The notes below the pieces were generated by a model. The model saw nothing but the letters and a program-made list of their open reading frames with translations. It was not told where the DNA came from and made no database searches. 64,000 nucleotides of DNA, taken from Corynebacterium sp. MSK041 (GTDB lineage Bacteria; Actinomycetota; Actinomycetes; Mycobacteriales; Mycobacteriaceae). Positions 8,075 through 16,285 of this stretch are shown piece by piece; the stretch's first letter is position 1, and each line of letters opens with the position of its first letter. The translations under genes were made by a program, and so were the position numbers. The stretch is taken from contig NZ_JASPJK010000005.1 of assembly GCF_030232265.1 (NCBI RefSeq), forward strand, positions 62,001 to 126,000. Direction: 5' to 3'.

Positions 8075-9901
8075 TTACACCATCTCCTGCGCCGCGATCT
8101 TACGCAGCAAAATCTCGGCATCGCGGTAGGAACGCTGCACAGCCTTGAGGTTCGTGTTCAGCTGCGCCAACTCCCGGTCGCGCTTCTCAACGGCCTTGTT
8201 CTTATCATGCTCAATTTTTCTAATGCGCGTCTGAGTTGCCTTAATCTCCTGCGCCAAGAACTCGGAGTAGCGGATGGAAATACGCGGCTGGGCAATAGCA
8301 ATGAAGGTCTGCAGCGCATTGCCGGTGTTCTTCTGCGCGGCGTTCGCTGCCTCACGCAGCCAGTTCTGCAAGTGAGACTTGCCCTGGCGCATGGCGCGGT
8401 AGCCAAAGGTGATGGCCACGAATCCGGCACCGGCAACAATGCCCACGCCCGGCACCAGCACCGCACCGAGCAAGCCACCGATGGTGGACCCGGATGAAAA
8501 ACCCATCATGAGCATCATCGGGTCGAAGGTGTCCTTCATGTAGTTCTGCAGCTCCGAGGTGTGCAGCTCACCCAAACTCAACTGCGCGCGCACATCCCCG
8601 ATGATCTCATCCGGAATATGGGATGCCCCGAACTTCTCCCGCAGGTACGTTTCCACTTCCCAGCCGAAAGAATCCACGGTGGCCACCACCGCGCGCTGGA
8701 AGTCCTCCTCCATGAGGCGGGTGAAGTGCTGCGGATCCTTGCGCAAAAGCTTCACGCCGTGTTTAGCAATGAAGTCGGTCCACTTCTTCTTCACCTCCTG
8801 CACGTCGGTGTCCAGGCGTTCCATCGCGCGGGTGCGCATCAGCGACAGGTCCGAGTAGAAGAAGCGCTCCCACTCCTTGCTCGTGCGCTGCAGATCCTCC
8901 AGCCGCGCCAGATCATTAGTCAGATCCGGCAGGAGTTTCTCCGCCTCACGCACGTCCTCAATATCGCGGTGGATCTGTTTGTCCACATCTTCCAGGCCCT
9001 CCAACACCATGTTGAGGCCCTTGGTCACCGGGATGGATTGTGCACGGGTAAAGCGCTCGCTGATCTCGGCACGGAGTTGCCCGAGGCCCGAAATATCGTC
9101 GATAACGCTATCGGACGTATGCAGGCCCACGAACGGCAACAACGAAGACACACCGATCACCGGAATCGGCTCATTCAAATGAGTAGCAATGAGCGCCTTG
9201 TCTTCCTCCACGATCTCGCGCCAACGCGTCGAGTTCTTATCCGTCTTCGTCACAGCAACCACCACGTTGCCGTTCACCGCGTGCGCCCGCGCGAGGAAGT
9301 CCATCTCCGGTTTGGTCAACGGGGTCGACGCATCCGTGACCACCACGACCACGCTGGCCTGCCGCTCCGAATCCGCGTGCACCGCCGAATCCATCGAGGA
9401 AATCCCGCCCACACCCGGCGCGTCAATGACCACAGCGTCGCCCATCATGGAGGATTCCAGCGCAACGTGCGCGCGCGTGGGCACAAAGTCATCGAAGTGC
9501 TGCGCCGCACGGTCCACGCGCTGCGCAAGGTCTTCTGGCTTAACGACGATCGCTCCGTCCGCCGACATCAACGCCGCCTGCCCCGCCACGAGATCCTCCG
9601 TGGGCAAGGTCAACGCCACCGGGATAACGGTGGTGAAATCTGCCCCGGCGGGCGAAACACCCTGCCGGCCCACCAACGCATTGGCCAAGGAGCTTTTACC
9701 ACGGCCCACTTCCCCCACCAGGATCACTGTGTTGACCTGGTTTTCCGCCGTCGCCAACGCCTTGGCATGCTCGCCGTACTTCTCCCGGCCGTAAGGGTTG
9801 AGGATCTTCTCGCTCACACGCTCAATCCACAGCGCCGCTTCTTCGCGCGGGCCTCTCGTGGGGGCCTGGGGCTGATCGGACTGATCGGGCTGATCGGACA
9901 C
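8075..9901 (-). CDS. dynamin-like GTPase, IniA-like
   Basis: The 608-residue product has a P-loop GEVGRGKSS (about 63-71), G3 DAPGVGG, G4 TKTDKN and a Gly/Ala/Val-rich hydrophobic hairpin around residues 460-490 that could be a membrane paddle. Coiled-coil character follows to the C terminus. This is the layout of bacterial dynamin-like proteins; M. tuberculosis IniA is of similar size and sits beside IniC. I chose GTG at 9901 because AAAGG lies 9 bases upstream; the frame is open to 9997 but without support. A TATACT hexamer (9969-9974, minus strand) could be a sigma-A type -10. Unlike its neighbours, no GTAACC motif is seen upstream, so the GTPases may be expressed constitutively. Confidence 0.75.
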   Translation of the reverse strand: MSDQPDQSDQPQAPTRGPREEAALWIERVSEKILNPYGREKYGEHAKALATAENQVNTVILVGEVGRGKSSLANALVGRQGVSPAGADFTTVIPVALTLPTEDLVAGQAALMSADGAIVVKPEDLAQRVDRAAQHFDDFVPTRAHVALESSMMGDAVVIDAPGVGGISSMDSAVHADSERQASVVVVVTDASTPLTKPEMDFLARAHAVNGNVVVAVTKTDKNSTRWREIVEEDKALIATHLNEPIPVIGVSSLLPFVGLHTSDSVIDDISGLGQLRAEISERFTRAQSIPVTKGLNMVLEGLEDVDKQIHRDIEDVREAEKLLPDLTNDLARLEDLQRTSKEWERFFYSDLSLMRTRAMERLDTDVQEVKKKWTDFIAKHGVKLLRKDPQHFTRLMEEDFQRAVVATVDSFGWEVETYLREKFGASHIPDEIIGDVRAQLSLGELHTSELQNYMKDTFDPMMLMMGFSSGSTIGGLLGAVLVPGVGIVAGAGFVAITFGYRAMRQGKSHLQNWLREAANAAQKNTGNALQTFIAIAQPRISIRYSEFLAQEIKATQTRIRKIEHDKNKAVEKRDRELAQLNTNLKAVQRSYRDAEILLRKIAAQEMV

Positions 9902-10078
9902 TGAGCAGAGCCTTTCCGGAACACGGTGGTTGAACACGTTAGTTGGACGTGGTTGAAAACTAGAGGGAAGTATATCTACTGCCCCAGTCATGGGCACATG
10001 ATCTGACGCACGAGAAAACTTGGTTTACACATAGCAGCACAGTTGAAGAACCTGTGTAAAGCTTTAGAAAATCTTTAT

Positions 10079-10107
10079 GTAACCTTTCCGCATGCGCGTT
10101 CATCTAA
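10079..10107 (+). promoter_or_regulatory. ECF-type promoter of lipoprotein gene 1
   Basis: GTAACC (10079-10084), 16 bases, CATCTAA (10101-10107). It shares both boxes with the motifs at 6601, 11558 and 14935. The predicted leader is about 85 bases. Confidence 0.6.
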
Positions 10108-10125
10108 CAGAGTGAAAGCGTTACT

Positions 10126-10157
10126 CCCCTGCTGGCCTTCTTATGTGGCCAGCGGGG
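10126..10157 (+). other. leader hairpin of lipoprotein gene 1
   Basis: CCCC-T-GCTGGCC pairs with GGCCAGC-GGGG around a 9-base loop; the T at 10130 is bulged. It lies between the ECF-type promoter and the start codon, so it would be in the mRNA leader. It may stabilise or attenuate the transcript. Confidence 0.45.
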
Positions 10158-10201
10158 ACGCGTAGCGCACATCCTTCCGTTAAAGCAGAAAGGTTTTGCC
10201 C

Positions 10202-11554
10202 GTGTCCTCTAAATTTCTCACTGTCGCCGCAACCGCCATTGCGAGTGCGTTGCTTTTGACCGGCTGTGATCTCCCATTGAAGGGCGGGGACGGTGCACCG
10301 ACTAAATCCTCTGAAGAATCACTGTCCATGGCCCCTGCCTATGACACCGGTTCGTACAAGCCTGAACCCCACCCAGGTTGGCCGGAGGAAACGTGGGAAA
10401 GTCTCGGTCCGATCACAGAAACCACGCTCATCGGTGGCAACACATTACTGCCCTACGAGGTGGATCCCAGGTTCACGCTTGGACTCACCGCGCAACGCCA
10501 AACAACGTTTGAACTTTTCACAAACACTATGCCCACGGGTGTGCCGGATAGAATCACATCCTTAGAGCCGACTTACCTGACTGGCTACAGCCAAAGGGCA
10601 TCGGACACCCTGACCAACTCCCGTGCGGAGAACGCACTGCTCCGTTTCGTTTCCCCCGAGGCGGCAAAGGAGGCTGCGAAAGTTTTGCATGAGGCGCTCC
10701 TAGCCGCAGGTGGCACCGACTTCATCACCGATTCTTCTTATCCGTTGGAGAATGTGACCTTCCCCAGCAATGAAACAATCCTTGCCTCCAAAGATGAGCG
10801 CCGCCAGATCCTCCGGGCCTTCGTGCCAAAAGACGAGTACGTCCTTTACGTTTACACCAGCAACCTGGAGGTTGATGCGGATGGGAATGAGACACAGCGC
10901 GGACCAGAGGCGATGGATTGGATGTCGGAGTATGTGAATACCACTGTGGATAAGCAGCTCCCACTCATTGATCTGATCCCGTCGCACAAAACCCCTGAAG
11001 GCTACGGCAAGTCTGATAAGTGGCAGGACGTGGATCCAGATGACATTTTGCGCTACACAGTTCTGAAGCCGGAAGATAAAAACCTCGTTGGCGTTGTGCC
11101 TATGTCCATGAATAGCCGGCTGTTCGCGGCACAGTTCTCAAACGTTCCCGAGATTCTGAAAATGTTCGATAGCGCCAAAATCGAAGCTGCTGCAGCATCA
11201 GAGACAACGCTTGTTCGCGCGTCTAACGCAGCCAACGCGGACCTTATTGAAGCGTCGTTCAAGGCTATCGATTCAAACTCGGAGGACTCCGCAACACTAC
11301 AGCTTTACGACGAACCGCAGAACGTCCCCGGCACCACCTGTTACGCCTCCCCTCGAGACGGGCAGACCTACTACTTCTGCTACCTCCGTTATAAGAACTA
11401 TTTCGCCCACGCCGGCATCACGGAATCACATCCTCTCGACGATGAGGTCAAAACAACCCCTGACTCAGGCGCCGAAGAACTGGATCCGAAGAAGACTCTC
11501 TCCCAAATCATTGCTGCCCAGTACTACATTCTGGAGAAGGCTCCCACGAAATAG
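10202..11554 (+). CDS. DUF7373-like lipoprotein 1
   Basis: A 450-residue exported lipoprotein. The N terminus has a hydrophobic stretch and a lipobox LLTGC with the modified Cys at residue 22. GTG at 10202 is preferred over TTG at 10196 because AGAAAGG lies 8 bases before it. After the lipobox come YDTGSYKPEPHPGWPE and the segment NTLLPYEV, both shared with the next gene, so the two are tandem paralogues. Size and these motifs recall the actinobacterial DUF7373 lipoprotein family, whose function is unknown. Its own ECF-type promoter lies upstream. The protein probably sits on the outer face of the cytoplasmic membrane and is part of the same stress response as the dynamins and Hsp70-like protein. 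Confidence 0.75.
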   Translation: MSSKFLTVAATAIASALLLTGCDLPLKGGDGAPTKSSEESLSMAPAYDTGSYKPEPHPGWPEETWESLGPITETTLIGGNTLLPYEVDPRFTLGLTAQRQTTFELFTNTMPTGVPDRITSLEPTYLTGYSQRASDTLTNSRAENALLRFVSPEAAKEAAKVLHEALLAAGGTDFITDSSYPLENVTFPSNETILASKDERRQILRAFVPKDEYVLYVYTSNLEVDADGNETQRGPEAMDWMSEYVNTTVDKQLPLIDLIPSHKTPEGYGKSDKWQDVDPDDILRYTVLKPEDKNLVGVVPMSMNSRLFAAQFSNVPEILKMFDSAKIEAAAASETTLVRASNAANADLIEASFKAIDSNSEDSATLQLYDEPQNVPGTTCYASPRDGQTYYFCYLRYKNYFAHAGITESHPLDDEVKTTPDSGAEELDPKKTLSQIIAAQYYILEKAPTK

Positions 11555-11557
11555 CAT

Positions 11558-11586
11558 GTAACCTTTTGTCCCCACCATCCGTCTAA
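11558..11586 (+). promoter_or_regulatory. ECF-type promoter of lipoprotein 2 and Hsp70-like genes
   Basis: GTAACC (11558-11563), 16 bases, CGTCTAA (11580-11586), starting 3 bases after the preceding stop codon. The next start codon is at 11624. Confidence 0.6.
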
Positions 11587-11623
11587 GGGGTGTACCCACC
11601 CGACTGCGTAGAAAGAAAGATCA

Positions 11624-13033
11624 ATGAAGAAACGCACTTCTCTCCCGCTCGCAGCGATGCTGACTGCGACCGCTTTGTTGAGCACCGGCTGCTCCGTCTT
11701 AGACGGGATCGGTAAAAGCGGCGAAGCCCCGTCTGAACCAACCTCGGTTGAGGTTGCGGAACCAACTGGCCCGGAATTTGATACCGGTTCCTACGCCACC
11801 GAGCCCCACAAGGGTTGGCCCGAAACGAACGATGAGATGGGCCCATCGGCCGAAATGGCACTCTTTGCCAACAACACATTGCTGCCGTATGAAGTGAACA
11901 ACGAATTCACACGCAATGCTGCTCACCGCCGTGTGTGGAAACTCGACAATCTCAGTATGGACTTGCCTAAGGTGGCTCTTGACCGTCTGGATCCGTTGGG
12001 TGAAAAGTTCCTGCTCGGCTATGCCTACCTTGGCAATGACGCTTCAAAGAGCCGCTCAGTAGGTAACTTTGTCCTCCGTTTCGAAGACCCGGAAAGCGCG
12101 CAAAAGGCGGCTGATGCTCTCACAGAAACACACCTCACAGAAGGCTCGATGTATTTCTTTGAGGGTGACCCGCACAACCCGGGCACCGAAGAACCAGTGG
12201 CAGGCCATAATGATGCTACGGCTGTACGCACCGCTGACGGCGAAGGCCTTGATGCGGTGAAGGTGCATAAGGAGTATCTGCTCATGTCCACTGCATACGT
12301 CGACAAGAGCGGCGATGAGGGCAACGACGATGCGGGCCCAGAAGCGACGAAGTGGCAGGGAGAATACGTATCTTCCTTCTTCTCCAAACAGATCCCCATT
12401 TTGGATACTTTGAAGACCCATAAGACTGCAGCAGGTTATGGCTTCTCCGATGAATGGCCGCCCCTTGACCCGAAACACATCTTGCAGTACACGGTCTTGA
12501 GCCCAAAGGACCAGTCAGTACAGTCTCTGGGCGGTCTCCCCATGGCCTTGGAGCCACGCGGTATGGCCGGCAGGTACAAGGAGGTGCCCGAAATCCTCTC
12601 CATGATTGATCAAGCCAAGGTCGAAGCCATGGCAACGATGGACACGTCACTGTTCCGCACTAAGAACCCTGAGGGCGCCAAGCTCATTTTGGCCACCATG
12701 CACGCCGTCACCGCGGACCTGGATTATGAGCCGTGGGACGCCCCTCAAGAGGTTCCGGGCATGGAATGCAAGAAAGAGGACGGTGCTGCCGGAACGGTAT
12801 ACACCTGCTACCTGGTGTATGAGAATTACTTTGCCCATGCTAGCGCCTTCGAACCCAAGAAAGACCCGGACGCTGTGGAAGGGACCGATAAGGATGCGGA
12901 ATCAGTCCTCGCCCCCAGCCTCCAGCTCTCCCAGGCCATGGCTGCCCAGTACCTCATTTTGCAAAAAGCGCCGACGAGCGCGGGCACTCCCACGAGCGAA
13001 GCCACTTCCCCGAGCTCTGTGGAGAACAGCTAG
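11624..13033 (+). CDS. DUF7373-like lipoprotein 2
   Basis: The 469-residue product has a lipobox LSTGC (Cys 23) and the same core as the preceding gene: FDTGSY, PHKGWPE and NTLLPYEV, then matching C-terminal segments such as CYLVYENYFAHA. It is a tandem duplicate that has diverged. AGAAAGA lies upstream of the ATG. It is followed after 36 bases by the Hsp70-like gene on the same strand and probably shares its transcript. The C-terminal tail is Ser/Thr/Pro-rich. The ligand or partner is unknown. Confidence 0.75.
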   Translation: MKKRTSLPLAAMLTATALLSTGCSVLDGIGKSGEAPSEPTSVEVAEPTGPEFDTGSYATEPHKGWPETNDEMGPSAEMALFANNTLLPYEVNNEFTRNAAHRRVWKLDNLSMDLPKVALDRLDPLGEKFLLGYAYLGNDASKSRSVGNFVLRFEDPESAQKAADALTETHLTEGSMYFFEGDPHNPGTEEPVAGHNDATAVRTADGEGLDAVKVHKEYLLMSTAYVDKSGDEGNDDAGPEATKWQGEYVSSFFSKQIPILDTLKTHKTAAGYGFSDEWPPLDPKHILQYTVLSPKDQSVQSLGGLPMALEPRGMAGRYKEVPEILSMIDQAKVEAMATMDTSLFRTKNPEGAKLILATMHAVTADLDYEPWDAPQEVPGMECKKEDGAAGTVYTCYLVYENYFAHASAFEPKKDPDAVEGTDKDAESVLAPSLQLSQAMAAQYLILQKAPTSAGTPTSEATSPSSVENS

Positions 13034-13069
13034 GCTCCCATGCGGGAAATAGATTAGGAAGGACCCGAC

Positions 13070-14893
13070 ATGTCCAACGACTGGATTTTGTCCATCGACT
13101 TCGGCACATCCAACACCGCGGCAGCGCACACGAATCCGACGCGCGGTGGGGTTGAGGCAGTGAGCCTCTCCCATGACCGGATGACCATGACGTCTTCGGT
13201 GTACATCGAAACACCTGACCACGTGGACACTGGTGATGTGGCGCTGAACAAGGCGGAGGACAACCCGGACGGGTTCTTGGCCGCACCGAAGCGCGTGGTG
13301 CCGCAGCAAGTGTTCCAGATCAATGGCTATGACGTGCCGGCTTCTACCCCGGTTGCCGCCATTTTGGATTCTGTGGTGAAGCGCGCCTCCCGCGAGCACA
13401 ACAATCAGCGCCCGAGTGAGCTCGTGCTCACTCACCCGGAGGCGTGGTCCGATGCTGAGGTGAAGGTGCTGCTGGATGCCGCGGAGAAACTCGGCCTCAA
13501 CGCCACCACCATCCGCACCGTGTCGGAGCCTAAGGCTGCTGCGCAGTACTACTCCACCAACTCTCCGCTGGAACCGGGCGACAAGATCGCGGTGTTTGAC
13601 TTCGGTGGCGGCACCCTTGACGTGGCCGCGCTGCAGGTGCAGCCGGATGGGTCTTTCCACATCATCGCCGCACGCGGTGACAACACTCTTGGCGGCAAGA
13701 GCTTTGATGCTTTCATCCGCCGCTGGGTGGACCAGCAACTGGAGGATGATTACCCGGAGCACCTCGAATACCTGCGCCGTCGCGCTCCCCTGTCCGACCG
13801 CCATGCGGTGGAAGACAGTATCCGTCGCGCCAAGGAGCTCCTCTCTGAGCACCCAACGGCCACCATCTCTGTCCCCGGTGATGGTGAAACGATCCGTTTG
13901 CAGCTCACCCGCTCCGAATTCGAAGACATCATCCGCCACCCCGTTCAGCGCGCCGTAGAGCTCACGCGAGCAACGCTTATCGACGCGGGAATTAACACCC
14001 CAACCGACCTCAAGGCCCTGTACCTCACCGGTGGTTCTTCCCGTGTGCCACTGGTGCAGGAGGAAATTAAGGCACTCGGCCCAGTAGCAACCCTGGATGA
14101 CCCGAAGATGGTGGTGGCCCAAGGCGCTATCTCCGCTGTCGGGCCCATCGTCACTGGTTTGCATACTGCTGCTGCCCCAATACCGCAGCAACCAGCCCCC
14201 CAGCCGGCGGGACAGCAACAGCGACCGATGACGGAGCCGATGTCCGCGTATCAGTCGCAGCCTTCGGCAGCGCCCGCCAAGAAGTCGAAAGGCAAGATCA
14301 TCGGAATCGCCGTGGGCTCCATCTTGGCCGTCGCTGCGTTGGTGGGTGCAATTGTGATGTTCGTCAAACCGCAATCAAACGACAAACCCAACGAGGAACC
14401 ACAAGAAACCGTAACAACGGAGACCACCGGGCAAACCCAACCGACCACGGAAGCTCCCACACAGCAAACTGGTGAGGACGTGCTCAACGCGCTGCCAGAA
14501 TCCATCAGCGCGGAAACGGCGGCATGCCATCGCCGAACCACAACCATAAGTACCCTCACCGGAACTTCTATCTCCTGTGAAGTGGCATTAAATGGCGACA
14601 ACGTGCCGTACTTCAAGGCAACGAGCCCGTACGACGCACCGCGCATCACCTTCGCGTACAACACGGAGGACGGCTCGCGTGAGAAGGCCCTTATTGAGCA
14701 GGGCCGCTACACCGACAAGTCTGACGCTGAACCGGTGACCACTGACAACGCAGCTGCCATTGCCACGAAGGACAATGACACATCTGCCACCCTCCACTAC
14801 GCCAATGCTGAAACTGGCCTGGTGATTGAGTCCCGTGATTTCGCCTCCCCGGAGAAGGCTATCGAGTGGCTGGAGCACCACAACCTGCTCTAA
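13070..14893 (+). CDS. membrane-anchored Hsp70-like ATPase
   Basis: Residues 1 to about 360 form an Hsp70/actin-fold nucleotide-binding domain: phosphate-1 DFGTSNTAAA (9-18), phosphate-2 FDFGGGTLDV (176-185), adenosine motif LTGGSSRVP (319-327). The usual peptide-binding domain is missing. Instead there is a Pro/Gln-rich linker, one membrane helix (about 409-431), a Thr/Glu-rich stalk and a small C-terminal domain with two cysteines that should lie outside the membrane. AGGAAGG precedes the ATG. The topology suggests cytoplasmic ATPase activity coupled to an exported domain, perhaps sensing or shaping the envelope with the co-transcribed lipoproteins. It is not DnaK: no J-protein or GrpE gene is near. 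Confidence 0.8.
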   Translation: MSNDWILSIDFGTSNTAAAHTNPTRGGVEAVSLSHDRMTMTSSVYIETPDHVDTGDVALNKAEDNPDGFLAAPKRVVPQQVFQINGYDVPASTPVAAILDSVVKRASREHNNQRPSELVLTHPEAWSDAEVKVLLDAAEKLGLNATTIRTVSEPKAAAQYYSTNSPLEPGDKIAVFDFGGGTLDVAALQVQPDGSFHIIAARGDNTLGGKSFDAFIRRWVDQQLEDDYPEHLEYLRRRAPLSDRHAVEDSIRRAKELLSEHPTATISVPGDGETIRLQLTRSEFEDIIRHPVQRAVELTRATLIDAGINTPTDLKALYLTGGSSRVPLVQEEIKALGPVATLDDPKMVVAQGAISAVGPIVTGLHTAAAPIPQQPAPQPAGQQQRPMTEPMSAYQSQPSAAPAKKSKGKIIGIAVGSILAVAALVGAIVMFVKPQSNDKPNEEPQETVTTETTGQTQPTTEAPTQQTGEDVLNALPESISAETAACHRRTTTISTLTGTSISCEVALNGDNVPYFKATSPYDAPRITFAYNTEDGSREKALIEQGRYTDKSDAEPVTTDNAAAIATKDNDTSATLHYANAETGLVIESRDFASPEKAIEWLEHHNLL

Positions 14894-14923
14894 CCTGCGG
14901 AAATAATCTTTTTAAAAAAATGT

Positions 14924-14951
14924 GGCGCCTGGATGTAACCATCCGGGCGCC
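14924..14951 (+). terminator. terminator-like hairpin with a promoter -35 in its loop
   Basis: An 11-pair stem (GGCGCCTGGAT, 14924-14934, with ATCCGGGCGCC, 14941-14951, one G-T wobble) closes a 6-base loop that is exactly the GTAACC -35 box of the next promoter. It follows the Hsp70-like stop by 31 bases. There is no T tract on the plus strand. Confidence 0.5.
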
Positions 14952-14963
14952 TTCCGCATCTAA
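14935..14963 (+). promoter_or_regulatory. ECF-type promoter of the Ca-repeat protein gene
   Basis: GTAACC (14935-14940), 16 bases, CATCTAA (14957-14963); the start codon is at 15006. It would drive the 15006 and 15774 genes. Confidence 0.6.
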
Positions 14964-15005
14964 AGATATGTAAGCAACCACAACCCCTTGAGAAAGGAAC
15001 CCATC

Positions 15006-15707
15006 ATGAGCGGTGACAACAACCTCAACCTCCCAGAGCTCAACCCGGAAGAATTCGGCTACCTCAGCGCACGCGACATCAACGCTGACGGCACCAACGA
15101 CCTGATCCACGGTGTTGACCACGACGGCAACGCACACGTCTTCCACCTGGACGGCAAGGGCGACATCACCCTCGAGGAGATTGACACCGACGGTGACGGC
15201 ACCTTCGAAACCCAGCGCGAGATGGTCGACAGCAGCACCGTCGCCTACACCGTGGACACCGACAACGATGGCGCGGCTGACACCGTGGCCTACGTTGATG
15301 CCAAGACGAACACCACCTTCCAGCAGGACTTCATCGAGGACGGCCAGGTAGTCGAGTCCCGCGTTGACCTCGACGGCGATGGCATCACCGACGTGGTGTA
15401 CAAGGACACCACCGGCGACGGCTACGTCAATGAGATCTCCCTGGACACTGACGGCGATGGCTTTGCCAACACCAAGCTCGTTGACCGCGATGGTGATGGC
15501 AACATCGACGAGATCCACTCCGACCTGGATAACTCCGATGGCATCCTCGAAACCGTGATCGAAGCAGGTGACTACGCTGGTGGCCTCGGCTCCATCAATG
15601 ACTACTTGGGCACCCAGGACACCTCAGGTTCCCTGGACAACACCCTGGACTCGGACCTGAACAACCCAGCAGATAACCTGGACACGGACTACAACGATTC
15701 GTTCTAA
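15006..15707 (+). CDS. EF-hand/dockerin-like calcium-repeat protein
   Basis: A 233-residue acidic protein made largely of DxDxDGxxx loops, for example DINADGTND, DTDGDGTFE, DTDNDGAAD, DLDGDGITD, DTDGDGFAN and DRDGDGNID: seven or more Ca-binding-type repeats between residues 20 and 180. No signal peptide is visible. AGAAAGGA before ATG 15006 fixes the start; the frame is open to a TTG at 14988 that overlaps the ribosome site. The ECF-type promoter lies just upstream. Calcium binding is inferred from the loops. It might be a substrate or scaffold for the other cluster proteins. Confidence 0.7.
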   Translation: MSGDNNLNLPELNPEEFGYLSARDINADGTNDLIHGVDHDGNAHVFHLDGKGDITLEEIDTDGDGTFETQREMVDSSTVAYTVDTDNDGAADTVAYVDAKTNTTFQQDFIEDGQVVESRVDLDGDGITDVVYKDTTGDGYVNEISLDTDGDGFANTKLVDRDGDGNIDEIHSDLDNSDGILETVIEAGDYAGGLGSINDYLGTQDTSGSLDNTLDSDLNNPADNLDTDYNDSF

Positions 15708-15773
15708 CGTGACGCTCGCCCACCCCTGTACTTTGCAGCGCACGACAACGAAGCAGGCTGAAAGGAGGCCGCA

Positions 15774-16178
15774 ATGATCAACCAAGAGCCCGTCCCCGAA
15801 GGATTGCTTGAGCGCGCCCTCCACACAGCCTTCACCACCGACGAATGGCCAGAGTGGGACACCCTGGACATCGTCCCTACCACCGAAGAACCCTTCGACC
15901 TGGATGCCTTCGACCCCTTCGCGGGGGAAGAGGGCACCGATAACACCGACACCGACGCCCTGGATTCTGATTCCGCAGGCTCCGGCGCCGAGCCGGTCGA
16001 GTCCTCGGAGGCTGACTCCACGGACACTTCCGATTCCCCGGCGCTCGACTACCCAGATTTGGGCCCTGACCTGGGATCTGACCTCGGATCTGACTTCTCC
16101 TCCGGTTTTGATTCGGGATTTGATTCCGGTTCTGACTCGGCCTCAGATTCCGGTATGAGCGGGGACTACGACATGTAA
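15774..16178 (+). CDS. acidic low-complexity protein
   Basis: This 134-residue protein has a short N-terminal helical part (EGLLERALHTAFTTDEW) followed by a strongly acidic Asp/Ser/Thr-rich region with a tandem pattern LGSD-LGSD-FSSG-FDSG-FDSG at the C terminus. No family is recognised. GAAAGGAGG lies 4 bases before the ATG. It follows the Ca-repeat gene by 66 bases and is probably on the same transcript. Its position recalls IniB-like small proteins beside dynamin genes, but I see no sequence proof. Confidence 0.65.
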   Translation: MINQEPVPEGLLERALHTAFTTDEWPEWDTLDIVPTTEEPFDLDAFDPFAGEEGTDNTDTDALDSDSAGSGAEPVESSEADSTDTSDSPALDYPDLGPDLGSDLGSDFSSGFDSGFDSGSDSASDSGMSGDYDM

Positions 16179-16230
16179 AGGGTGCCCCTGCAAAAGCACG
16201 CACCCACCACTACTTCAGCCCGGCGCGGCA

Positions 16231-16258
16231 AAGTTACAGTATTCTTTTTGCGTAACTT
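16231..16258. promoter_or_regulatory. AAGTTAC / GTAACTT inverted repeat before the ECF sigma gene
   Basis: Perfect 7-base arms (16231-16237, 16252-16258) around a 14-base spacer, 27 bases upstream of the sigma start codon. The right arm contains GTAAC as in the cluster promoters, but no good C[AG]TCTAA follows at 16-17 bases. It may be an operator or a degenerate autoregulatory promoter. Confidence 0.4.
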
Positions 16259-16285
16259 GTTTTCCCGGTACACACGAAAGTAAAC

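Larger units (their letters stand above)
9902..10201. promoter_or_regulatory. 300-base divergent control region
   Basis: This region lies between the IniA-like gene (minus) and the first lipoprotein gene (plus). It holds a TATACT at 9969-9974 on the minus strand, the ECF-type motif at 10079-10107 on the plus strand and a hairpin at 10126-10157 within the predicted leader of the lipoprotein gene. No gene is seen. Confidence 0.55.

Noticed and set aside
8561..9904. A 447-codon plus-strand frame
   Set aside because: Antisense to the IniA-like GTPase, His/Arg-rich with no domain.
12902..14374. A 490-codon minus-strand frame
   Set aside because: Antisense to the Hsp70-like gene, which has all three nucleotide-binding motifs.
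16252..16280. A fifth ECF-type promoter before the sigma gene itself
   Set aside because: GTAAC is there, but the sequence 16-17 bases later is ACGAAAG, not C[AG]TCTAA, so I list only the inverted repeat.
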